From Elusimicrobiota bacterium (GTDB taxonomy: Bacteria > Elusimicrobiota > Elusimicrobia > JACQJN01), in contig JACQJM010000118.1 of NCBI GenBank assembly GCA_016205045.1, forward strand, positions 1-19,450: 19,450 nt of DNA, written 5' to 3'. This document shows, piece after piece, positions 7,359-13,870 of the stretch (position 1 is the stretch's first letter; the number at the start of each line of letters is the position of its first letter). The notes below the pieces were generated by a model. The model had not been told where the DNA came from. It made no database searches and was given only the letters and a program-made list of their open reading frames with translations. The translations under genes and the position numbers were made by a program.

Positions 7359-8196
7359 ATAAGCTCACCAGATAACGTTCCTTGTTTTGAATGAATTCGT
7401 CCGCATCACGAAATCCTAATTGAAATGCTTTCTGGCACTTCTGCGTGCTGAAATCCAGCATGTAAAAGTCCAGATCTTGTGAGGGGTAGAAGTGGTAGGT
7501 CCGCGGTTGCTTGGGGTGGTTTTTTAAAGATTCTATGCCCGCCGCCATCTGTGTGCCGATCACATGCTTGCCGAAATGGTTGTTGAGCCAGGTGAAGGGG
7601 TTGAGGGTGAAGGGGATGGGTTCGGGTCGGACCACGTTGACTACGAACACCTCTTCTGCGTCCGCCACGGGTGAGAAAGAAACTTTTTTTTTGCCGATCA
7701 CCCCGCCGTCAATAAGGGTTTGAGTAGTTCCGTGGACTTGGATTTTAACCGGAGGAAATACCCAGGGGATGGCACAACTAGCCAAGAGATAGTCTACCAG
7801 GAATCCGTCCCACTTTCCCTGGGGATTAAACACGGCATTTTGGGGAAGCCAGGTATCCAGGGGAAGAGTCGCCACGTACAAAGTAAAGTGCCCTTCTTTT
7901 TTAGCTTTTTCCTCGTTCATCCAGCGATTGATGAATTTCCTCAGTCCATTCAGAGAAAAGAGGCTGGCAGGAAAAAGTCGTGGGGGAGGCGTGAGGATGT
8001 CCTTGTTTCTTAAGGAGGTCCAACATCTTTTCAGCTCTTCGGGATCGTGGAGATACGCGGCTCCATTAAGAGCTCCCGCGCTGATGCCCATCACGGGATC
8101 GAACTTGAGTCCATGGTGAGTGATCCAGCGATAGAGGCAGCCCGCCTGCCAGCTTCCCCAAGAACCTCCGCCTCCCAGAACTAATCCTCGGTTCAT
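7324..8196 (-). CDS. Patatin-like phospholipase family protein
   Basis: A 290-residue lipid acyl hydrolase with a Ser-Asp dyad. The start is the ATG at 8196 (MNRGLVLGGGG): the family begins directly with this oxyanion-hole loop, and the frame upstream to 8325 has no counterpart. GGGG at 8-11 forms the oxyanion hole, S39 in GISAG is the nucleophile, D173 in the DGG motif is the partner, and the ASCAIPWVFPPV block lies between them. No signal peptide, so it is cytoplasmic or peripheral on the membrane. Members with this fold range from lipases of bacterial virulence to housekeeping proteins. No strong Shine-Dalgarno is visible. The 3' end overlaps the convergent membrane protein by 35 bp. Confidence 0.88.
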   Translation of the reverse strand: MNRGLVLGGGGSWGSWQAGCLYRWITHHGLKFDPVMGISAGALNGAAYLHDPEELKRCWTSLRNKDILTPPPRLFPASLFSLNGLRKFINRWMNEEKAKKEGHFTLYVATLPLDTWLPQNAVFNPQGKWDGFLVDYLLASCAIPWVFPPVKIQVHGTTQTLIDGGVIGKKKVSFSPVADAEEVFVVNVVRPEPIPFTLNPFTWLNNHFGKHVIGTQMAAGIESLKNHPKQPRTYHFYPSQDLDFYMLDFSTQKCQKAFQLGFRDADEFIQNKERYLVSLSTEAATSYPRN

Positions 8197-8254
8197 ACGT
8201 TTCAGTATCCAAAAGATTATATAAAATCCACTCGTCGTCTTCACCCTCTCTTCT

Positions 8255-8299
8255 GTCGTAGCAAAAGTGCCTGGTAAAAGTACCAGGCTTCTTTGCGAC
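8255..8299. repeat. Imperfect hairpin between divergent genes
   Basis: GCCTGGTA (8269-8276) and TACCAGGC (8281-8288) form a perfect 8-bp stem around AAAG. A further pairing (GTCG and CAAA to the left, TTTG and CGAC to the right) extends it with a bulge. It contains the same CCTGG/CCAGG core as the palindromes at 11.7-16.3 kb but is not the same sequence. It may be a distant member or a regulatory site between the patatin gene and the divergent lipoprotein gene. Confidence 0.5.
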
Positions 8300-8328
8300 G
8301 GCTCCTTTTGACTTAAGCCTTCCATCTA

Positions 8329-8357
8329 TTGACTCCATGGCGGGCGTCTGTTAAAAT
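8329..8357 (+). promoter_or_regulatory. Sigma70-type promoter, near-leaderless start
   Basis: The -35 hexamer TTGACT (8329-8334) and the -10 hexamer TAAAAT (8352-8357) each differ from consensus at one base and stand 17 nt apart. The ATG of the lipoprotein follows at 8365, seven bases after the -10 hexamer, so transcription should start at or next to the A of the ATG. No Shine-Dalgarno is present. Confidence 0.65.
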
Positions 8358-8364
8358 TCAGCCG

Positions 8365-8925
8365 ATGAGACCTAATCTCCTAATTTCTATTTTCCTAATC
8401 TCCTCCCTCATAATAGGTTGCGCTTCTCCTCAGGTGGCCATGCGGCGCAAGTCGGATTGGAACCACCCTCAAAAAGTGGCCATCTTTCCTTTCGATAATC
8501 TTTCAGGAAGAGGAGATGTGACGCTGGGAATGCGCGCTTCTCAGATTTTTGGGCATCAACTCGTAAATTTTGCGCAGTACCAGCTGGTGGAGGTCGGGGC
8601 CATGGATGGGAAGCAGGATCCCATAGAGGTGGGCAGAAGGTTAGGTGTGGATGCGGTGGTGGTGGGAGCGGTCACCGATTACCGGCCCAGGAAATTCATG
8701 ATTTTTCCTCCCGCCTCCGTGGGCATCGAAGTGAAGCTTCTGGATGTGGCCACTCGGGAAGTTCAGTGGTCTGTCTCCTACCGCAAAACATTTAGGGCTG
8801 TTCATTGGATCTCTTTTATTGTCTGGCCCATAGGTGTTTTCTTGACCGTCACCTCTCCTACCGAAGAGACACGCCTACAGCAGGTGTGTCAGCAATCCAC
8901 CGAAGCTCTCCTTTACGGGGTCTGA
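8365..8925 (+). CDS. CsgG/LpoB-like outer-membrane lipoprotein
   Basis: A 186-residue lipoprotein. The ATG at 8365 gives a regular signal sequence that ends in the lipobox LIIGC with C19; the frame up to 8329 would put the promoter inside the gene. The domain at about 36-185 has the pattern VAIFPFDNLSG, then a helix, then YQLVEVGAMD, then LGVDAVVVGAVTDY, which is the fold shared by CsgG, LpoB and GNA1162-type proteins. In the known members this fold serves curli secretion or activation of penicillin-binding proteins, so the cellular role cannot be stated. A hydrophobic stretch at 148-163 is unusual and may insert in a membrane. It sits 39 bp before tnaA. Confidence 0.75.
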   Translation: MRPNLLISIFLISSLIIGCASPQVAMRRKSDWNHPQKVAIFPFDNLSGRGDVTLGMRASQIFGHQLVNFAQYQLVEVGAMDGKQDPIEVGRRLGVDAVVVGAVTDYRPRKFMIFPPASVGIEVKLLDVATREVQWSVSYRKTFRAVHWISFIVWPIGVFLTVTSPTEETRLQQVCQQSTEALLYGV

Positions 8926-8964
8926 TTCCTAGATTTTAAAAAGTAGTACAATGTCAAAAGTACC

Positions 8965-10344
8965 ATGAGCAAAAGTGCTTGGAACACTATCATCGAGCCG
9001 TTTAAAATCAAATCCGTCGAACCTCTGGGTTTTACCGACCCGAAGGAGAGAGAGGAGATCCTGCGCCAGGCCCACTACAACATTTTTAAAATCCCTGCCG
9101 ATAAAGTACTCATCGATCTCCTGACCGATTCGGGCACCGCCGCCATGTCCGCGGAACAGTGGGGCGCCCTGATGCGGGGGGATGAGTCCTACGCCGGAGC
9201 CCGCAGCTTCTTCGTATTTGAGAAAACCGTCCGCGACTTGACCGGATACCGTGAGATTTTGCCCGTTCATCAGGGGCGTGCGGCCGAGAGAATTTTGTTC
9301 GGATTCGTGGGAGGGAAGGGAAAAGTCATCCCGGCCAACACCCATTTCGACACCACCCGAGCCAACGTAGAGGTCTCAGGAGCCGAGGCTTTGGATTTGC
9401 CCGTCCCGGAAGCCTGGAATTTTCATACCGGAGGATCTTTTAAAGGAGACATGGACTGTGAGGCCTTGGAAAAGGTGCTCAAGTCCAAGGGGAAATCTGT
9501 TCCTCTTGTGATCCTCACCATCACAAACAACTCTTTGGGTGGCCAGCCTGTTTCCATGAAGAACATCAAAGAGGTGAGCCGAATCTGCAAGAAATATAGG
9601 GTGCCTCTTTTTCTGGATGCCGCCCGATTCGCTGAGAACGCCTACTTTATTAAGCTAAGAGAGCAGTGTTACGCCTCCAAAACCCCCCGTGCCATCGCCC
9701 AAGAGATGTTCTCCCATGCGGATGGATGTCTCATGAGCGCCAAGAAAGATGGTCTTGTGAACATGGGTGGATTTTTGGCCATGAATGACCCTCACTGGGC
9801 CCAGAAAGCCCGGGAGATAGAGATCATAGGGGAAGGATTTCCCACTTATGGCGGCCTAGCGGGACGGGATCTGGAGGCCATGTCCCAAGGACTTCAGGAA
9901 GTCCTGGATGAAGAGTACCTCAAGTACCGCATCCGGTCTGTGGAATACTTGGGAGAAGGGTTGCAGGAGCATGGGGTGCCCATCGTGGAACCGCCGGGAG
10001 GTCATGCGGTGTACGTCAACGCCAAAGAATTTCTGGGCCACATTCCTCCTGAGAGATTTCCCGCTCAGGCTTTGGTCTGTGCCCTCTATTTGGAAGCGGG
10101 CATCCGCACCGTGGAGATAGGCAGCCTTATGTTCGGAAAACGAAATAACGGAAAATTTATCCCCGCCAAGATGGAACTTTTAAGATTGGCGGTTCCCCGC
10201 CGAGTCTATACCCAGAGCCACATCGATTTCGTGATCGAAGTATTCGGCCGTTTAGCCAAGAAGAGAGAAAAAATCCAGGGCCTCAAGATCGTAGAAGCCT
10301 CACCCATCCTAACCCACTTCACCGCCAAGCTTGCCCCAGTTTGA
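8965..10344 (+). CDS. tnaA: Tryptophanase (tryptophan indole-lyase)
   Basis: A PLP enzyme of the beta-eliminating lyase group, 459 residues. It cleaves tryptophan to indole, pyruvate and ammonia. The PLP lysine is K261 in MSAKKDGLVNMGG. Two positions that separate it from tyrosine phenol-lyase favour tryptophanase: HFDTTR with D129 (phenol-lyases have TTTR here) and VEIG near 383-386 where phenol-lyases have an arginine. The ending HFTAKLAPV is also tryptophanase-like. The SAKKDGLVN stretch shares LVN with phenol-lyases, so side activities are possible. No TnaC leader peptide is visible upstream. A TACAAT box (8947-8952) lies just before the gene; no Shine-Dalgarno is seen. The last 18 codons are repeated at 10714-10767. 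Confidence 0.92.
   Translation: MSKSAWNTIIEPFKIKSVEPLGFTDPKEREEILRQAHYNIFKIPADKVLIDLLTDSGTAAMSAEQWGALMRGDESYAGARSFFVFEKTVRDLTGYREILPVHQGRAAERILFGFVGGKGKVIPANTHFDTTRANVEVSGAEALDLPVPEAWNFHTGGSFKGDMDCEALEKVLKSKGKSVPLVILTITNNSLGGQPVSMKNIKEVSRICKKYRVPLFLDAARFAENAYFIKLREQCYASKTPRAIAQEMFSHADGCLMSAKKDGLVNMGGFLAMNDPHWAQKAREIEIIGEGFPTYGGLAGRDLEAMSQGLQEVLDEEYLKYRIRSVEYLGEGLQEHGVPIVEPPGGHAVYVNAKEFLGHIPPERFPAQALVCALYLEAGIRTVEIGSLMFGKRNNGKFIPAKMELLRLAVPRRVYTQSHIDFVIEVFGRLAKKREKIQGLKIVEASPILTHFTAKLAPV
10291..10331 (+). repeat. Direct repeat, copy 1 (inside tnaA 3' end)
   Basis: 41 bp identical to 10714-10754. It codes for VEASPILTHFTAK and the first two bases of the following leucine codon of tryptophanase. 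Confidence 0.95.
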
Positions 10345-10347
10345 ATT

Positions 10348-10647
10348 ATGAGAAATTGGTCTGAGAAATTGGCGGTTTTGGGCGGTGGACTGGGGTTGGC
10401 CACGGGCATTATTTTTTCTTATCCTTTAGTAGCAGCGATTTTGGAACTTCCCTTTTACATGTTTGGGTGGCGTGAGCTATGGCCATGGAGTTCACTCCGT
10501 TCCGCGGTTGTTTCGCTGCCCTTAATTATTCCTGCTTTTTGGATGCTCGTAGTGCCTGCATTACTATTCTTTCTTTTAGGTTATTGGTTAGGGGTGAAAA
10601 TCGATAGAAAATGCTCTCAGCGTCCTAATGATGAAAAGTCCGCTTGA
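10348..10647 (+). CDS. Small two-TM membrane protein, unknown
   Basis: A 99-residue protein starting at an ATG three bases after the tnaA stop. Two long hydrophobic regions lie at about 8-40 and 53-84, with a tryptophan-rich loop (GWRELWPWSS) between them and a polar tail. I do not recognise the family and the start has no Shine-Dalgarno, but the closeness to tnaA and the composition favour a real gene, perhaps translated by coupling. It is the only gene in the segment that lies between the two copies of the tnaA tail, so it may have come with that segment. A role in tryptophan or indole transport is conceivable but nothing in the sequence shows it. Confidence 0.5.
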   Translation: MRNWSEKLAVLGGGLGLATGIIFSYPLVAAILELPFYMFGWRELWPWSSLRSAVVSLPLIIPAFWMLVVPALLFFLLGYWLGVKIDRKCSQRPNDEKSA

Positions 10648-10649
10648 CC

Positions 10650-10705
10650 ATTTTGACCAGGTTTAAATTCTCTTTGAGCATTCGAGTTTTGCCCTGGTCA
10701 AAAAT
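10650..10705. repeat. Inverted repeat with CCAGG/CCTGG core
   Basis: ATTTTGACCAGG (10650-10661) and CCTGGTCAAAAAT (10693-10705) pair over 12 bp around a 31-nt loop. It lies between the small membrane gene and the duplicated tnaA tail. It could be a hairpin terminator-like structure for both strands or a variant of the palindromes further right. Confidence 0.7.
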
Positions 10706-10713
10706 TTGCCCAA

Positions 10714-10767
10714 GTAGAAGCCTCACCCATCCTAACCCACTTCACCGCCAAGCTCAGCCCTGTTTAA
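10714..10767 (+). pseudogene. Orphan second copy of tnaA 3' end
   Basis: 18 codons, including the stop, that match the end of tryptophanase. The first 41 bp (10714-10754) are identical to 10291-10331. The last codons differ in a paralog-like way (AGC for GCC, CCT for CCA, TAA for TGA). No start or upstream coding part remains. It is either the remnant of a second tryptophanase gene, or the original tail displaced by an inserted segment. A 13-codon open frame follows in the same frame at 10780-10821 and may be more debris. Confidence 0.85.
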
Positions 10768-10900
10768 CCCGCTGACACGATGACTCTGGACCAACTGGCC
10801 GAGTTCGTGGCGAAAGCCTAAAATTCCTGTAAAATCCTTGTCTTTTTTTGTATAGTCCTCCAGGCTGGAAAGTAGGAACTAATGTAGAACGGAGGCTATA

Positions 10901-11299
10901 ATGGTGAAAAGACTGGAACAGTGGTTGGAAGAGCATAAGACCCACGCGTACGCCTTACTGCGCATCGTGTCGGGATTCATGTTCGCATTTCATGGTGCTC
11001 AGAAAATACTAGGGGTGCTTTCTGATTTTCAGCCCCCATTTGGATCCCAAATCTGGATCGGTGGGGTCATAGAGCTTCTGGGTGGGCTGGCTGTGATGCT
11101 GGGGTTTAAGACGCGCCTCGCGGCTTTTATCTGTAGCGGCGAGATGGCTGTGGCCTATTTCCAGTTCCACTGGAAATTCCAGTTTGGGGCTAATTTCTTC
11201 CCGGGGATCAACAAAGGCGAAGCGGCCGTTCTCTACTGCTTCATTTTCCTTCTCCTCGCATGTCGCGGCGCCGGCAAATGGAGTCTAGGTAAAGATTGA
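10901..11299 (+). CDS. DoxX family membrane protein
   Basis: A 132-residue protein with four hydrophobic segments at about 16-36, 52-70, 73-95 and 108-127. The sequence of the first two (LRIVSGFMFAFHGAQKI, then IGGVIELLGGLAVMLGFKTRLAA) is typical of the DoxX family, small inner-membrane proteins related to a thiosulfate:quinone oxidoreductase subunit in archaea but in most bacteria without a proven role, often linked with oxidative-stress handling. CGGAGG (10890-10895) precedes the ATG at good spacing. A TATAGT near 10851-10856 might be a -10 box but no good -35 goes with it. The gene stands alone. Confidence 0.85.
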   Translation: MVKRLEQWLEEHKTHAYALLRIVSGFMFAFHGAQKILGVLSDFQPPFGSQIWIGGVIELLGGLAVMLGFKTRLAAFICSGEMAVAYFQFHWKFQFGANFFPGINKGEAAVLYCFIFLLLACRGAGKWSLGKD

Positions 11300-11355
11300 T
11301 TTAGCCTTCACACTCCTCCACCTCACCGTAAATTAACGCCGATCTAGGTATTCCT

Positions 11356-11676
11356 TTGTTTAAATCCAGCGAAGATTTTTTCAACCATGTGGACGAGCTC
11401 CTCGTCTCACTTGATAAAAGCGGGAAAAGGTCCGTGGCGGAGGAGCTTTATAAGGGCATGCGTTGCATAAACGGGCTCACGGATGGCTATTTTGACTTCT
11501 TAAGTTTCATCGAAAAAGCTTATCGAGACGATTTCCCCAAGCTTAACCCCCAACAGCAGAAATCTTTCCTAGCTATTTACAGAGCCGTATATTACGCTGC
11601 CAATCGCGGCCTCCTCAAATTGTCGGTGTTGTACTGGTGGTACAGCCTTCGCCATCTAATAAAAAGAACCAAATAA
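11356..11676 (+). CDS. Small helical hypothetical protein
   Basis: A 106-residue frame with a TTG start at 11356. The start is not certain; an internal ATG exists at 11458, but the codon use upstream looks coding. The sequence is rich in helix formers, with a recognisable block (GMRCINGLTDGYFDFLSFIEKAY) that looks like a conserved family core, although I cannot name the family. The last codons (IKRTK and stop) are formed by a half copy of the palindromic repeat (AAAAAGAACC at 11661-11670), so the native C-terminus may have been cut or replaced by the repeat. No Shine-Dalgarno of quality is seen. Confidence 0.5.
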   Translation: MFKSSEDFFNHVDELLVSLDKSGKRSVAEELYKGMRCINGLTDGYFDFLSFIEKAYRDDFPKLNPQQQKSFLAIYRAVYYAANRGLLKLSVLYWWYSLRHLIKRTK

Positions 11677-11696
11677 AAAGAACCAGGTTCTTTTGT
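11659..11696. repeat. Palindromic repeat A (half copy plus full copy)
   Basis: A half unit AAAAAGAACC (11661-11670) is followed by a full unit (11675-11696) with arms AAGAACC and GGTTCTT around a central A. The first half unit overlaps the end of the preceding gene. Confidence 0.9.
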
Positions 11697-11763
11697 CCCT
11701 GGCTCTTATATGACATATATGACGCATTTAAATCGTTTTTTGCCTAAATCTACCCACCCGTGC

Positions 11764-11800
11764 TATAAGAACCAGGTTCTTTTTGTAAGGTTCTTTTTGT
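11764..11800. repeat. Palindromic repeat B (full copy plus half copy)
   Basis: A full unit (11767-11786, AAGAACCAGG and then TTCTTTTTGT) is followed by a half unit AGGTTCTTTTTGT (11788-11800). It is the mirror arrangement of copy A. In addition 11699-11711 (CCTGGCTCTTATA) pairs with 11764-11776 (TATAAGAACCAGG) with one mismatch, so A and B with the 67-bp spacer form one symmetric structure. Confidence 0.9.
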
Positions 11801-11896
11801 ATAAAGTCATTCTGTTGGGAATACGAAGGCGTTCCGAGAAAACTTATCGATAAACTCTAGAATTTGATAACCTGTCGCTAGTGAGAGGAAGCCTGA

Positions 11897-12187
11897 TTGG
11901 AATCTAAATACCTAAGAATGATCCGCGGGATGAAGAGTGGTAGAAAGCGGGAGTGGTCCGTCTATATCCTTCGTTGCGGAGATGGAACTCTGTATGCCGG
12001 AATAGCCAAGAATGTCCAGGCCAGATTAAAGCAACATAACAACGGAAAAGGAGCAGCCTACACCCGAACCCACCTGCCGGTCGAGTTAGTGTATGAAAAA
12101 AACGGTTTAACCAGATCCAAGGCGCTCATTCGCGAAGCTCAAATCAAAAGAATGCCGCGCGATAAGAAGGAAACACTCATTCATTGA
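11897..12187 (+). CDS. GIY-YIG nuclease, YhbQ/UPF0213-like
   Basis: A 96-residue protein with one GIY-YIG domain: VYIL (22-25), YAGI (33-36), R43 and H47 in QARLKQHNNG, and the catalytic glutamate E80 in REAQIK. Small stand-alone proteins of this kind are structure-specific nucleases or nuclease-like proteins, known from E. coli YhbQ and from many mobile regions. The TTG start at 11897 is chosen because GAGGAAG (11885-11891) stands 5 nt before it; ATG codons at 11918 and 11930 are alternatives and would still keep the whole domain. Surrounding palindromic repeats mark this stretch as accessory. Confidence 0.88.
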   Translation: MESKYLRMIRGMKSGRKREWSVYILRCGDGTLYAGIAKNVQARLKQHNNGKGAAYTRTHLPVELVYEKNGLTRSKALIREAQIKRMPRDKKETLIH

Positions 12188-12252
12188 AATTATTCATGAA
12201 TTGGACCGGAGGGTGACGGAAGAACCTGCTTCTTTTAGCATGATGGGAAGTG

Positions 12253-12813
12253 TTATCGGAGGACCTGATACTTGCTTTGGACAAACCCATTGGCAAATTG
12301 CTTGGTCCCAAGATGGCGCAGCTTGATATCATGTTGTGTCGGGCCGAACAGAGGGATTCCCTTGCCGATCAGGATGGGAAGTTTTGTAATGGTGATCTCT
12401 TGAATCAAACCCGCATTAAGAAATCCTTGAATGGTCTTGCCCCCATCCACATACACATGTTTGAAACCGCGCTGGGAAAGCTGCCGGACCAACTTTGCGG
12501 GGGAAGATGACGAGGACTCAACGGTTTGGGCAATGCGTTTCGGGATAGTCAACCGGCGACGGCTTAGAACAACAACGGGCTTGTTCCCGTAGGGCCATTT
12601 TTTGAAGCTCAATACTTTCTCGAAGCTCTTGCGGCCTATTACCAGCGCGTCAACGCTTTTAAAAAATGCTTTGTACCCCCAGTCCTCGCCGCCGCTGCCA
12701 TCGGGGAGCCAGTCGATATCGCCGTTGGCTCTTGCGATGAAGCCATCCAGACTGGTTCCAATATAGGCAGATGCTCTAATTATTTTATTTTTTTGGGTTA
12801 TCGGCTTGTTCAT
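12253..12813 (-). CDS. RibD C-terminal/dihydrofolate reductase-like protein
   Basis: A 186-residue NADPH-dependent reductase-like protein of the RibD C-terminal/DHFR fold (YyaP/YwjB group). Recognisable blocks are ASAYIGTSLDGFIAR with GDIDWL, then DALVIGRKSFEKVL, PVVVLSRR, and the nucleotide-site block VYVDGGKTIQGFLNAG, then ITKLPILIGKGIPLFG. These proteins often replace or supplement reductases of folate or riboflavin metabolism; the substrate of this group is mostly unknown. It sits alone on the - strand. The start ATG has no Shine-Dalgarno. A palindromic repeat lies 31 bp upstream. Confidence 0.88.
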   Translation of the reverse strand: MNKPITQKNKIIRASAYIGTSLDGFIARANGDIDWLPDGSGGEDWGYKAFFKSVDALVIGRKSFEKVLSFKKWPYGNKPVVVLSRRRLTIPKRIAQTVESSSSSPAKLVRQLSQRGFKHVYVDGGKTIQGFLNAGLIQEITITKLPILIGKGIPLFGPTQHDIKLRHLGTKQFANGFVQSKYQVLR

Positions 12814-12844
12814 TTTATGTACGCAGTAGAATATCTTCGATGTG

Positions 12845-12867
12845 CAAAAAGAACCAGGTTCTTTTGT
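12845..12867. repeat. Palindromic repeat C
   Basis: CAAAAAGAACC, central A, then GGTTCTTTTGT: one copy of the family between the reductase gene and the HEAT-like gene. TGTACGCAG at 12818-12826 near it also occurs beside repeat E (16272-16280). Confidence 0.9.
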
Positions 12868-12874
12868 AAAAACC

Positions 12875-13426
12875 TTATTTCTGGCTCCTCTTGCCTAGAC
12901 ACTTCTCCACATAACCCTCTAAAGCGTTCTGACGCTTGAGATGCTCAGGCTTGAGAGACTCCCCCAGGAGAACCAGTCCCCCCTCCGCATAGAAATATTC
13001 TATTGCCGAGTTGGTGAGAGGGAATTTAGCGGATAAAACTTCATGAAATACGGGCACCCCGGAACGGTCACCCAGAAGGGCCAGTACCGTCGCCGCCTCT
13101 AGAGCGACAAATCGGAACTCGTGCGTGAGAGCCGCTTTTAGAAAGGGAATCGCACTCTTGGGATTTGGTAGGTCCAGACAAAGCCCCACTAAATAATTGG
13201 GTGCATGTTTCGCGTTCTTAAATTCTTTCTGAATCTTCTCCAACGTCCAAATTTCTTCTCCCTTTTTCTTGGGTTCTTTCCTCCCCTGAAACTGTCGAAC
13301 CAGCACTTCTCTCAGATCTTTCAGGCAGGACTCAGTCATTTTCACGGGCTCCTTGGCAAAAGAGTTGATGATAGGGCTCACGCCATACACTAACAGGGAA
13401 ATAAAAAAACTGATTCTGAGGGGCAT
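12875..13426 (-). CDS. Exported HEAT-repeat-like protein, unknown
   Basis: A 183-residue protein when started at ATG 13426, where a signal peptide begins (MPLRISFFISLLVYG, cleavage near NSFA-KE). The frame continues upstream to 13567, but that part translates the palindromic repeat D (NTKRTWFFLY) and must be noncoding. The mature part contains one or two helical repeats, with AIPFLKAALTHEFRFVALEAATVLALLGD as the clearest, the pattern of HEAT-like repeats used for protein binding. A lysine-rich stretch (GRKEPKKKGEE) precedes them. I cannot name a family or a partner. No good Shine-Dalgarno. Confidence 0.6.
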   Translation of the reverse strand: MPLRISFFISLLVYGVSPIINSFAKEPVKMTESCLKDLREVLVRQFQGRKEPKKKGEEIWTLEKIQKEFKNAKHAPNYLVGLCLDLPNPKSAIPFLKAALTHEFRFVALEAATVLALLGDRSGVPVFHEVLSAKFPLTNSAIEYFYAEGGLVLLGESLKPEHLKRQNALEGYVEKCLGKRSQK

Positions 13427-13468
13427 TCGCTGATGGTAGTATACTACAGAAATTCTATAGATGTCATG

Positions 13469-13497
13469 ATACAAAAAGAACCAGGTTCTTTTTGTAT
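13469..13497. repeat. Palindromic repeat D, perfect 29-bp copy
   Basis: ATACAAAAAGAACC and its exact complement around a central A, 14-bp arms. It is the longest and cleanest copy in the window and may be closest to the ancestral unit. Confidence 0.95.
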
Positions 13498-13607
13498 TGG
13501 TCAAGATTCCTGCATGACGGGAATAGTTGTCCTGGTAATAATCGATGCCAAAGGGAGTGAAGAACACAACAAGGTTTAATTCTTTGCTTGCGCTATATTT
13601 TCATGCG

Positions 13608-13639
13608 GTATTGACAAGACAATACTTTACTGGTATAAT
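13608..13639 (+). promoter_or_regulatory. Consensus sigma70 promoter with overlapping operator
   Basis: A perfect -35 TTGACA (13611-13616) and a perfect -10 TATAAT (13634-13639) are 17 nt apart. The inverted repeat GTATTG-N6-CAATAC (13608-13625) covers the -35 box and is a likely site for the antitoxin. The antitoxin ATG (13646) comes six bases after the -10, so the mRNA should begin at the A of the ATG, without a leader. Confidence 0.85.
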
Positions 13640-13645
13640 ATTGCC

Positions 13646-13870
13646 ATGTCTCTTAAAGCCCTGACCACCAAGCTGGATGAGAAAACTCTCAAGGCTCTCA
13701 AAGCCGTGTCCGAAAAAACCAGAATTCCTCAGTCCGAATTGATTCGGGAAGGAATATCCTTGGTTCTGCGCAGACATTCCGAAGATGCGATCACCCCTGA
13801 GCTCAAGAACGAAATCGACGATCTCTTGAGAGAAGACAAAGAGCTTCTTAAACGGCTTTCCAAAGCTTGA
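13646..13870 (+). CDS. Ribbon-helix-helix antitoxin
   Basis: A 74-residue DNA-binding antitoxin of the CopG/Arc type. The N-terminal part (LTTKLDEKTLKALKAVSE, then TRIPQSELIREGISLVLRRH) has the strand-helix-helix pattern; the acidic C-terminus (about 50-74, DDLLREDKELL) should wrap the toxin. It is expected to dimerise, bind the repeat over its own promoter and, with the toxin, repress it. The promoter is perfect consensus and the transcript should be leaderless. The stop overlaps the toxin start by 4 nt, the usual coupling for such pairs. Confidence 0.88.
   Translation: MSLKALTTKLDEKTLKALKAVSEKTRIPQSELIREGISLVLRRHSEDAITPELKNEIDDLLREDKELLKRLSKA

Noticed and set aside
8940..8965. TnaC-like leader peptide before tnaA
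   Set aside because: Only a five-codon ATG frame exists at 8951 and the gap from the previous gene is 39 bp, too short for the known attenuator.
12250..12510. 86-residue frame on the + strand
   Set aside because: It is the antisense shadow of the RibD/DHFR-like gene, whose motifs are clear.
13427..13567. Upstream extension of the HEAT-like protein
   Set aside because: It translates the palindromic repeat; a signal peptide begins at the internal ATG.
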